Below are positions 1 through 5,902 of a DNA stretch of 7,629 bases, in pieces. The translations under genes and the position numbers were made by a program. Origin of the DNA: Bacteroidales bacterium (lineage in GTDB: Bacteria; Bacteroidota; Bacteroidia; Bacteroidales; UBA932); the NCBI GenBank assembly GCA_016285215.1, contig JAEEQI010000114.1, positions 1 through 7,629 on the forward strand, in the 5' to 3' direction. Under the pieces are notes generated by a model. It saw only the letters and a list, made by a program, of their open reading frames with translations. It was not told where the DNA came from and did no database searches. The stretch's first letter is position 1. Each line of letters starts with the position of its first letter.

Positions 1-26
1 GTTCTGGTTGTTTCTGTAAATGCCAT
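1..26 (-). CDS. Probable N-terminal stub of a leftward gene (partial, leaves the window)
   Basis: Read on the minus strand from an ATG at 26-24, the window holds eight codons (MAFTETTR) before the edge. The start is supported mainly by the well-formed leftward promoter at 62-92, which would give a 5' leader of about 30 nt. No other ATG lies between the promoter and this one in a better position. The product cannot be assigned from eight residues. I have a weak memory of similar M-A-[FY]-T-E-T-T starts in TMEM43-like membrane proteins of Bacteroidota, which is only a hint. It runs in the same direction as the carboxylesterase gene to its right, but a terminator and a separate promoter lie between them, so they are probably separate transcription units. 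Confidence 0.4.
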
Positions 27-61
27 ATCTTTACAATGTTAACACGCTGTCAAATCGACTG

Positions 62-92
62 CAAAGGTACACTTTACCAATTGAAAAACCAA
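62..92 (-). promoter_or_regulatory. Leftward Bacteroidota-type promoter
   Basis: On the minus strand a TTG (-33 element, bases 92-90) is followed after exactly 20 nt by TACCTTTG (bases 69-62), a full match to the Bacteroidota -7 consensus TAnnTTTG. Initiation is expected near base 56, about 30 nt before the ATG at 26. The same 20-nt spacing occurs in the rightward promoter at 1914-1944. The surrounding sequence is AT-rich compared with the coding DNA. Assignment is by consensus only. Confidence 0.6.
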
Positions 93-110
93 CAATAACG
101 CCGTCTTATC

Positions 111-140
111 ACAAAACAGCCCCACTCCGGAGAGCGAGGC
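111..140 (-). terminator. Rho-independent terminator of the carboxylesterase gene
   Basis: Read on the minus strand, bases 140-119 form a 9-bp stem (seven Watson-Crick pairs, two G-T pairs) closed by a 4-nt loop (TCCG). The downstream arm is followed at once by the T-rich stretch TGTTTTGT (bases 118-111). It lies about 40 nt beyond the esterase stop at 181 and upstream of the next leftward promoter, which is where a terminator is expected. On the plus strand the stem is not followed by a comparable T-run, so it looks directional. Seen by eye; folding energy was not computed. Confidence 0.6.
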
Positions 141-180
141 CGTCTTGTCCTAACTATTTATTAACCAAAACTGTTGCTGA

Positions 181-1830
181 TTATTTCTTGGCGGGGGCCA
201 GACGGGCCATCATACGGAAAGCGTTGAAGGGTTCCAGCAGGGAGAGGGCTTCGCGGTCGGGGGCGTTGCGAACTTCGCTCTTGACGTTGAAGATCATAGT
301 TGCACCCTCTTCCGGAGTGTAAGCGGGCCACTCGGGGATGGCCTTGCAGTTGGGGTTACCCGTGCGCATAAAGGCCAGGAGGGCTTCCGACATCTGGTTG
401 GAGACGCCGCGGGGCTCAGAGCCGCCACCGGTGTGGGTTACCATCAGGTCCGTATTCTTGAACCAGTAGCTGATGTCGGCGCAGTGGAAAGCGCGGATAC
501 GGCCACCGAACAGAGGGGCGTTGTAGTCAAACCAGGCCAGATAGACCGGGGCGCCGCCCTGGGCGTACTTGGCATCGGCCGTAGCAATGACACCGGCGCG
601 GGAGGCCACTACCATATTGATGAGCTCGATGGGCTTCTTCTCGGGGAAGGCCGCCTTGAGGGCGTTCATAGCCTCTTCGGCCTTGGGCTGGCCGAAGGAA
701 TTCTTGACCATCTCAACGGCGGCTTCGAAGGAAATCTCTTCCAGTTCCTTGTTCTCCTTGCTGAGGGAGAATTCGGAAGAAGTGGTGCAGAGCATCAGGG
801 GAACACCGGCCGAAGCGGCGTCCTTGTCGGCGAAGAAGTTGCCCTTGGGAAGGACGTCACCGTCGGCTACGGGGGCGAAGCCACCCATCATACCGCCGGC
901 ACCTACTTCTGCGGCCACCTTGTTGGCCAGGGCGTAATACTGCTCCCAAGGCATCATCTGGAGGGCCTTCACGTTGCCGCCCACGGTCTTGAGGATGGCA
1001 GCGCCAATGGCGCGGGAGGTCTCCTGGTCGGCTGCAGAGGTAGCGTTACCGCTGAGGCCCACCACTTTGTGAACCAGACCCTTGGAGATGGGCATAGCCA
1101 GCACGTCGCACACCTTGGCACCACCGCCGGACTGACCCATAATGGTCACGTTTCCGGGGTCACCGCCAAAGTTGGCGATGTTGTTGTGTACCCACTGGAG
1201 GGCGGCCACCAGGTCCAGAACGCCCACGTTGCCGGATTTGGCAAAGGCGGGACCAGCTGCGGAAAGATCTGAGAAACCGAACACATTGAGGCGGTGGTTG
1301 ATGGAAACAAATACGATGTCTCCGCTGCGGGCCAGGTTGGCGCCGTGGTAACCGTCCTGCTCAATGCTGTTGCCGGCTGCGAAACCGCCGCCGTGCATCC
1401 AAACCAGCACCGGGCGCTTCTTGCCGTCGGGTGCGGGGGTCCACACGTTCAGGTTGAGGCAGTCTTCGCTATAGTCGTAGTAATTCCAATGATCCGTGAA
1501 AGTGGAGGAGTTGTTCTTCCATTTGTCCTGATGGGCCTGGGGTGCGTCGTTGCCATAGAAGAGGGCGGGACGGATGCCTTCCCATTTCTCGGGCTCCTGC
1601 GGGGGCATGAAGCGGTTCTCGCCGCCGGTGGGAGCTCCGTAGGGGATGCCCAGGTAAGTGTAAACGTCGTCCAGGATGTAACCCTGAACCTTACCGTACT
1701 GGGTTTGGGTGACGGCGATATCGTCACCTACGAAAAGACGCTGACCGTCCTTCTGGACAGGCTGATTGCTGCCACAGGAAGCGGCTATCATCAATACGGG
1801 AACAAGCAAAAGGAATAAAACGCGTTTCAT
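181..1830 (-). CDS. Carboxylesterase type B family lipoprotein
   Basis: An alpha/beta-hydrolase of the carboxylesterase/lipase type B family, expected to hydrolyse carboxylic esters; the natural substrate cannot be read from sequence. Length is 549 residues, usual for the family. The N-terminus is a lipoprotein signal: a basic start, a hydrophobic core, and AASC with the lipidated Cys at 19, so the mature protein is probably membrane-anchored facing the periplasm or outside. The YLGIPYGAP segment follows. The oxyanion-hole motif HGGGF is present. The nucleophile elbow is GQSGG with Ser234. The likely acid is Glu353 in SSEFS, and the catalytic His is His449 in FHCADISYWF. The triad is therefore intact. 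The start at 1830 is fixed by the signal peptide. There is no Shine-Dalgarno sequence; the leader is A/T-rich. The gene is transcribed divergently from the phosphodiesterase operon, and a terminator candidate lies past its stop. Related family members include cholinesterase-like and polyester/xenobiotic esterases, so the specific role remains open. Confidence 0.93.
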   Translation of the reverse strand: MKRVLFLLLVPVLMIAASCGSNQPVQKDGQRLFVGDDIAVTQTQYGKVQGYILDDVYTYLGIPYGAPTGGENRFMPPQEPEKWEGIRPALFYGNDAPQAHQDKWKNNSSTFTDHWNYYDYSEDCLNLNVWTPAPDGKKRPVLVWMHGGGFAAGNSIEQDGYHGANLARSGDIVFVSINHRLNVFGFSDLSAAGPAFAKSGNVGVLDLVAALQWVHNNIANFGGDPGNVTIMGQSGGGAKVCDVLAMPISKGLVHKVVGLSGNATSAADQETSRAIGAAILKTVGGNVKALQMMPWEQYYALANKVAAEVGAGGMMGGFAPVADGDVLPKGNFFADKDAASAGVPLMLCTTSSEFSLSKENKELEEISFEAAVEMVKNSFGQPKAEEAMNALKAAFPEKKPIELINMVVASRAGVIATADAKYAQGGAPVYLAWFDYNAPLFGGRIRAFHCADISYWFKNTDLMVTHTGGGSEPRGVSNQMSEALLAFMRTGNPNCKAIPEWPAYTPEEGATMIFNVKSEVRNAPDREALSLLEPFNAFRMMARLAPAKK

Positions 1831-1855
1831 AGGAGTTTTAGTGTTTTAGCTTCTG

Positions 1856-1863
1856 CAAAGGTA
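1856..1863 (-). promoter_or_regulatory. -7 element of the carboxylesterase promoter
   Basis: The minus strand reads TACCTTTG, a full match to the Bacteroidota -7 consensus TAnnTTTG and identical to the -7 element at 62-69. The two share the 11-nt plus-strand string CTGCAAAGGTA. Initiation near 1850 would leave a leader of about 20 nt before the ATG at 1830. I see no clear TTG or TTTG at the expected distance upstream (around 1884-1886), so the -33 element is weak or absent. Confidence 0.5.
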
Positions 1864-1912
1864 GCGGAATACAGGGTCTCGCTGATTATTCTCTTGTCCA
1901 TTCTTTTCACCA

Positions 1913-1927
1913 CTTGTTCAAAACAAG
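1913..1927. repeat. Perfect inverted repeat over the rightward -33 element
   Basis: CTTGTT and AACAAG, separated by CAA, form a perfect 6-bp inverted repeat. The left arm contains the TTG used as the -33 element of the promoter for the phosphodiesterase operon. A dimeric regulator binding here would compete with sigma factor, so it is a candidate operator. The arms are short and AT-rich, and chance occurrence is possible. Confidence 0.35.
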
Positions 1928-1944
1928 GCTTTTTACTATCTTTG
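1914..1944 (+). promoter_or_regulatory. Promoter of the phosphodiesterase / PIG-L fusion / nagB operon
   Basis: TTG at 1914-1916 is followed after 20 nt by TATCTTTG at 1937-1944, matching the Bacteroidota TTG-N20-TAnnTTTG promoter. Transcription would start near 1950, leaving a leader of only about 14 nt before the ATG at 1964, with no Shine-Dalgarno sequence. That is common in this phylum. It is the only promoter I see for the three-gene operon. Confidence 0.65.
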
Positions 1945-1963
1945 TGAGATAAAACTGAACTTT

Positions 1964-3178
1964 ATGAGAAAGGCGTTTGGCTTTTTATTTCTGGCCGCCT
2001 TTTTGTTGTCGGCCGCCTGCACTTCGCAGAAGGAAAACTACACCGTCATCATCTCTTTGGACGGCAACCGCTGGGACTACCCAGACTACTACGAAATGCC
2101 GTTTTTTGACTCCCTGGCCACGGTGGGCGTGAGTGCCCGGATGGAACCTTCTTTCCCCTCCTCCACCTTCCCCAACCACTACACCATGGCCACCGGGCTG
2201 GTCCCGGACCACCACGGCCTGGTGAACAACAGTTTCTGGAACCCGGAAACGGGCCACGGCTACGCCATCAAGGATGCCGACGCCCGTTTTGACCCCCGTT
2301 ACTATCTGGGAGAACCCGTCTGGGTCACCGCCCAGAAACAGGGCGTCAAGTGCGGTGTCGTGTACTGGGTGGGCTCAGACATTCCCATCAAGGACACGTA
2401 TCCCACTTATTACCGCCACTGGGACGAAGATCCTCACTGGAGCTTCAGCGAACGCTGCGACGAGATTGTGCGCCTGCTGAGCCTGCCGGAAAAGGAGCGT
2501 CCGCGCCTGGTGATGGGCTATTTTGACGAACCGGACCACCAGGGCCACGTGTACGGCCCTATGTCTGTGGAGTGCAAGGAAATGGCCGAAAACATGGACA
2601 GCCTGATGCACAGCCTGTACCTTCGCCTCAAAGCCCTCCCCATCGGCGACAAGATCAACTTCATCCTGGCCGGAGACCACGGCATGACGGAGATCTCCCC
2701 GGAGCGTTTCATCGGCTGGTACGACGTGATGCCCGAAGAATGGACAGAACGCGTCGTGGGCAATCTTCCCACCTCTATCTGGGTTAAGGAAGGCTACGTG
2801 GACAGCCTGTACAACCGCCTGAGCCAGGTGGAGCACCTGAACGTGTGGAAGCACGGGGAGGTGCCCGAGTACCTGCACTACGGCACATCCAACCGCTTGG
2901 GAGACCTCATCGTGTCTCCGGATCTGGGCTGGCAGTTCAACTTCTCTCCCTCCCGGAACAAAGGCACGCACGGCTACGACTGCAAGGAAATTGACATGAT
3001 GGTCGCCTTCCGCGCCGTGGGTCCGGATTTCAAGGTAAACTACCAGGCCCCTTACACCGAAGGAGAGCAGTCTTCCTTCCGCAATATTGACCTTTACCCC
3101 CTCCTCTGCCATCTCCTGGGGGTAAAACCTGAACCGGTAGACGGCAAACTGGAAAGAATTAAAAAGATCCTCAAATAA
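1964..3178 (+). CDS. ENPP-type nucleotide pyrophosphatase/phosphodiesterase lipoprotein
   Basis: A member of the type I phosphodiesterase/nucleotide pyrophosphatase (ENPP, NPP) family in the alkaline phosphatase superfamily, a two-zinc enzyme that splits phosphodiester or pyrophosphate bonds. Length is 404 residues, typical of bacterial NPPs. A lipoprotein signal ends in LSAAC with Cys19, so it acts outside the cytoplasm. All expected active-site residues are visible: Asp33 in SLDGNRWDY, nucleophile Thr68 in STFPNHYT, Asp191 and His195 in EPDHQGHVYGP, Asp238-His239 in AGDHGMTE, and His336 in GTHGYD. Pattern matching to known NPPs assigns Asp191, His195 and His336 to one zinc, and Asp33, Thr68, Asp238 and His239 to the other. 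The start is fixed by the signal peptide and promoter spacing. It is the first gene of a tight operon; the next start lies 2 nt past its stop. Substrate is unknown: nucleotide sugars, nucleotides or lipid phosphodiesters are all possible within the family. The company of amino-sugar genes favours something carrying GlcN or GlcNAc, by inference only. Confidence 0.92.
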   Translation: MRKAFGFLFLAAFLLSAACTSQKENYTVIISLDGNRWDYPDYYEMPFFDSLATVGVSARMEPSFPSSTFPNHYTMATGLVPDHHGLVNNSFWNPETGHGYAIKDADARFDPRYYLGEPVWVTAQKQGVKCGVVYWVGSDIPIKDTYPTYYRHWDEDPHWSFSERCDEIVRLLSLPEKERPRLVMGYFDEPDHQGHVYGPMSVECKEMAENMDSLMHSLYLRLKALPIGDKINFILAGDHGMTEISPERFIGWYDVMPEEWTERVVGNLPTSIWVKEGYVDSLYNRLSQVEHLNVWKHGEVPEYLHYGTSNRLGDLIVSPDLGWQFNFSPSRNKGTHGYDCKEIDMMVAFRAVGPDFKVNYQAPYTEGEQSSFRNIDLYPLLCHLLGVKPEPVDGKLERIKKILK

Positions 3179-3180
3179 CT

Positions 3181-5109
3181 ATGAGCAAACATTTCACTTT
3201 ACCTTACGAAGGCGGGCTCATCGACAAGAACCTGCCGGCGGGCATTCTCCACACCTACGAGAAAATCTGGACCCACGTGTATCCGGAATCCCGCCCGGCC
3301 TCTTACGCCATTGCCGACATTATCTGTGACGCTATCAATGCACACAAAGACGGTCTCTTCCGGCTGGGACTCACCACAGGTGCCACTCCCGTGTCCCTGT
3401 ACAATGAGCTGGCCCGCCGCTACGAGGCCGGTAAAGTCTCGTTCAAGAACGTGGAGGTGGTCTCCATTGACGAGTATTATCCTTCTTCGGCCGGTGGCGC
3501 CCAAAGCCGCAATCACCGTATGCACGAAGGTCTGCTGGACAAGGTAGACATCCTCAAGGAAAACATCCACATTCCCGACGGAACCGTTCCTCCGGAGAAA
3601 CTCACGGAATACTGTGCCGAGTTTGACGCCCTGGCCCGCAACCTGGATCTGCTGGTCATCGGCGTGGGCGAAAAAGGTCAGGTGGGCTTCAACGAGGCCG
3701 GTGCCAACGAGAAGACCCGCACCCGCACCGTACGCCTTTCCTACAACTCCCGCAAGCGCCAGTCCGCCAACTTCAATATGGACATTATGGCTACGCCGGA
3801 CAAGGCCATCACGGTGGGTATCGGCACTATGCTGAGCGCCAAAAAGATTATCCTGATGGCCTGGGGCGAGGATAAAGCCGCTGCCGTCAAGGCCATTTCC
3901 GAAGGCCCTTGCACCACCGACTGCCCCGCTTCCCTGCTGCAGGAGCACGACCACATCTCCTTCTACGTAGATGAGGCCGCCGCCGAGCAGCTCACCCGCA
4001 GCGTAGCCCCCTGGCTGGTGGGGCCCTGCGACTGGACACCCAAGTTCATCCGCAAGGCCGTGGTGTGGCTGTGCCAGGAAACCGGCAAGCCCATCCTCAA
4101 ACTTACGGAAAAAGACTATCAGAACAACGGTCTGAGCGAACTGCTGGAAAAGGTGGCCAAGTACGACAAAATCAACATTGACGTCTTCAACGACCTCCAG
4201 CACACCATCACCGGCTGGCCCGGCGGAAAGCCCAATTCCGACGACAGCACCCGTCCCGTATCGGCCAAGCCCTTCCCCAAGACCGTTCTCATCTTCTCCC
4301 CGCACCCGGACGACGATGTGATTTCTATGGGCGGTACTTTCATCCGTCTGGCTTCCCAGGGCCACGACGTGCACGTAGCCTACGAGACCTCCGGTAACGT
4401 AGCCGTCCACGACGACGTAGTGCTCCAGCATATGGACTGCGCCTATCAGCTGGGCTTTGCAGACAAGTTTGCAGAGGTGAAAAAGCTCGTTGAGAGCAAG
4501 CGCCCCGGCGAACCCGAGCCCCGCGCCCTCCTGGAGATGAAAGGCGCCATCCGCCGCTCTGAAGCCCGCGGCGCCGTCCGTTCCTTCGGCCTTAATGACA
4601 ACACCAACGCCCACTTCCTCAACCTCCCGTTCTACGAGAGCGGCGGTATCAAGAAGAACCCGCGCACCCAGGCCGATGTGGACATCATCAAAGACCTCAT
4701 CAAGAAGCTCAAACCCCATATGATCTTTATGGCCGGCGACCTGGCAGACCCTCACGGAACGCACCGTGTGTGCACCGAGGCCGCCTTGGAAGCTATGGAG
4801 CAGATCAAGGAAGAAGGCGGTAACAACTGGGTAAAGGACACCCACGTGTGGCTGTACCGCGGAGCCTGGATGGAGTGGGAGCTGGGCCGTGTGGATATGG
4901 CCGTTCCGCTGAGCCCCGACGAGGTAATTATGAAGCGTCACGCCATCTTCCGCCACCTGTCCCAGAAGGACATTGTGCCGTTCCCGGGAGAAGATCCCCG
5001 CGAGTTCTGGCAGAGGGCCGAAGAACGCACCTCCAACACCGCCAAGCTGTACGACCAGCTGGGTATGGCAGAGTATCAGGCAATTGAAGTATTCTTAAAG
5101 CTTTATTAA
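3181..5109 (+). CDS. NagB-like domain fused to a PIG-L/LmbE-family deacetylase domain
   Basis: A 642-residue two-domain protein with no signal peptide, so cytoplasmic. Residues about 40-270 are a glucosamine-6-phosphate deaminase/isomerase-like domain: TTGATP (65-70) in the phosphate-loop position and IDEYY with Asp97-Glu98. The catalytic loop is GVGEKGQVGFNE (161-172). Relative to E. coli NagB, Asp141 is Lys165, His143 is Gln167 and Arg172 aligns with Ala196, while Asp72, Glu148 and Lys208 are kept (Asp97, Glu172, Lys232). Classical deaminase activity is therefore doubtful. After a linker region of about 100 residues, the PIG-L domain begins with SPHPDDD (His375, Asp377, Asp378) and has the second metal motif DPHGTHR (His525, His528), so the zinc-deacetylase site looks complete. 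PIG-L enzymes remove acetyl groups from GlcNAc-containing molecules. This architecture is, as I recall, a recognised Bacteroidota family usually labelled glucosamine-6-phosphate deaminase-like (PRK02122). It starts 2 nt after the phosphodiesterase gene and ends 1 nt before nagB, so co-expression is likely. No Shine-Dalgarno sequence is visible. Confidence 0.9.
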   Translation: MSKHFTLPYEGGLIDKNLPAGILHTYEKIWTHVYPESRPASYAIADIICDAINAHKDGLFRLGLTTGATPVSLYNELARRYEAGKVSFKNVEVVSIDEYYPSSAGGAQSRNHRMHEGLLDKVDILKENIHIPDGTVPPEKLTEYCAEFDALARNLDLLVIGVGEKGQVGFNEAGANEKTRTRTVRLSYNSRKRQSANFNMDIMATPDKAITVGIGTMLSAKKIILMAWGEDKAAAVKAISEGPCTTDCPASLLQEHDHISFYVDEAAAEQLTRSVAPWLVGPCDWTPKFIRKAVVWLCQETGKPILKLTEKDYQNNGLSELLEKVAKYDKINIDVFNDLQHTITGWPGGKPNSDDSTRPVSAKPFPKTVLIFSPHPDDDVISMGGTFIRLASQGHDVHVAYETSGNVAVHDDVVLQHMDCAYQLGFADKFAEVKKLVESKRPGEPEPRALLEMKGAIRRSEARGAVRSFGLNDNTNAHFLNLPFYESGGIKKNPRTQADVDIIKDLIKKLKPHMIFMAGDLADPHGTHRVCTEAALEAMEQIKEEGGNNWVKDTHVWLYRGAWMEWELGRVDMAVPLSPDEVIMKRHAIFRHLSQKDIVPFPGEDPREFWQRAEERTSNTAKLYDQLGMAEYQAIEVFLKLY

Positions 5110-5110
5110 T

Positions 5111-5902
5111 ATGAAAATCATCATTCGCGACAACGCTAAGGAAGGCTCCCTGTGGGCCGCCCATTACATTGCCCAGCGCATCAACGAGAAGGCCGCCGTC
5201 ACGGACAAGCCCTTTGTGATTGGCCTTTGCACCGGCTCCACGCCCATTGAAACCTACAAGGAACTCATCCGTATGGTCAAGGCCGGCGAGGTATCCTTCA
5301 AGAATGTGATTTCCTTCAATATGGACGAGTACGTGGGTCTGCCGGAGAGCCATCCGGAGAGCTATCACAGCTTTATGCACCACAATCTTTTTGACCACAT
5401 TGACGAGAAGCCCGAGAACATTCACATCCTCAACGGCAACGCCAAGGACGTAGAGGCCGAGTGCGCCGCCTACGAGAAAGCCATTGTGGACGCCGGCGGA
5501 TTTGACCTGTTCCTGGGCGGCGTGGGCGAAGACGGCCACATTGCCTTCAATGAGCCCTTCTCCTCCCTGCAGAGCCGCACCCGCGTGGTAACCCTTACCC
5601 AGGACACCCGCGAGGTCAACGCCCGCTTCTTCAACAACGATCCTTCGGCCGTTCCCGCCCAGGCCCTCACCGTTGGTGTGGCCACCGTGCTGAGCGCCAA
5701 GGAAGTGGTGATCCTGGCCTTTGGCTCCAAGAAGGCACGCGCCCTCAAGGATGCCATCGAAGGCCCTATGAGCCACTATTGCACCCTGAGCGGATTACAA
5801 AATCACCCCGCCGGAACCATCGTCTGCGACGAGAATTCCATTAGCGAGGTGAAAGTATCCAGCTATCGCTATTTTAAGGCTGTAGAAGCGGCCGAAAGCT
5901 GA
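5111..5902 (+). CDS. nagB: Glucosamine-6-phosphate deaminase NagB
   Basis: Converts glucosamine-6-phosphate to fructose-6-phosphate and ammonia, sending amino sugars into glycolysis; cytoplasmic. At 263 residues it is collinear with E. coli NagB, so the key residues fall on the same numbers: Asp72 in NMDEYVGLP, Asp141 and His143 in GVGEDGHIAFNE, Glu148, Arg172 in NARFF, and Lys208 in GSKKARAL. The catalytic and phosphate-binding sets are complete. Of the E. coli allosteric GlcNAc-6-phosphate contacts, Ser151, Ser152, Arg158 and Tyr254 are present, but Lys160 is replaced by Val160, so allosteric activation may be weakened or lost. The start lies 1 nt after the stop of the fusion gene, making it the third gene of the operon. 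There is no Shine-Dalgarno sequence. The last 34 bases overlap the end of the convergent transglutaminase-family gene, and Tyr254 is encoded inside that overlap. I see no terminator after the stop. Confidence 0.96.
   Translation: MKIIIRDNAKEGSLWAAHYIAQRINEKAAVTDKPFVIGLCTGSTPIETYKELIRMVKAGEVSFKNVISFNMDEYVGLPESHPESYHSFMHHNLFDHIDEKPENIHILNGNAKDVEAECAAYEKAIVDAGGFDLFLGGVGEDGHIAFNEPFSSLQSRTRVVTLTQDTREVNARFFNNDPSAVPAQALTVGVATVLSAKEVVILAFGSKKARALKDAIEGPMSHYCTLSGLQNHPAGTIVCDENSISEVKVSSYRYFKAVEAAES

Noticed and set aside
100..146. Direct repeat GCCGTCTT at 100-107 and 139-146.
   Set aside because: Eight bases, two copies, flanking the terminator stem without further extension; likely chance.
20..322. 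A 100-codon plus-strand open frame at the left edge.
   Set aside because: It crosses the leftward promoter, the terminator stem and the end of the esterase gene, has no conserved motif, and no rightward promoter precedes it.
433..1272. A 279-codon open frame on the plus strand inside the carboxylesterase gene.
   Set aside because: The minus strand encodes a complete esterase with signal peptide and triad across this region. The plus-strand product shows low-complexity Gly/Val/His composition and no domain.
1913..1934. Inverted repeat followed by a T-run (GCTTTTT) read as a rightward terminator.
   Set aside because: No rightward gene lies upstream, the stem is short and AT-rich, and a good promoter overlaps it; an operator or chance is more likely.
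3199..4956. A 585-codon open frame antisense to the NagB-like/PIG-L fusion.
   Set aside because: It is a by-product of GC-rich codon use in the real gene. The translation is rich in Gly, Val, His and Ala with no recognisable motif, and it has no promoter or plausible start context. The sense strand carries clear conserved motifs over the whole length.
4928..5776. A 282-codon minus-strand open frame across the junction of the fusion gene and nagB.
   Set aside because: It mirrors two well-supported genes, has the same shadow-like composition, and its end falls at random within the fusion gene.
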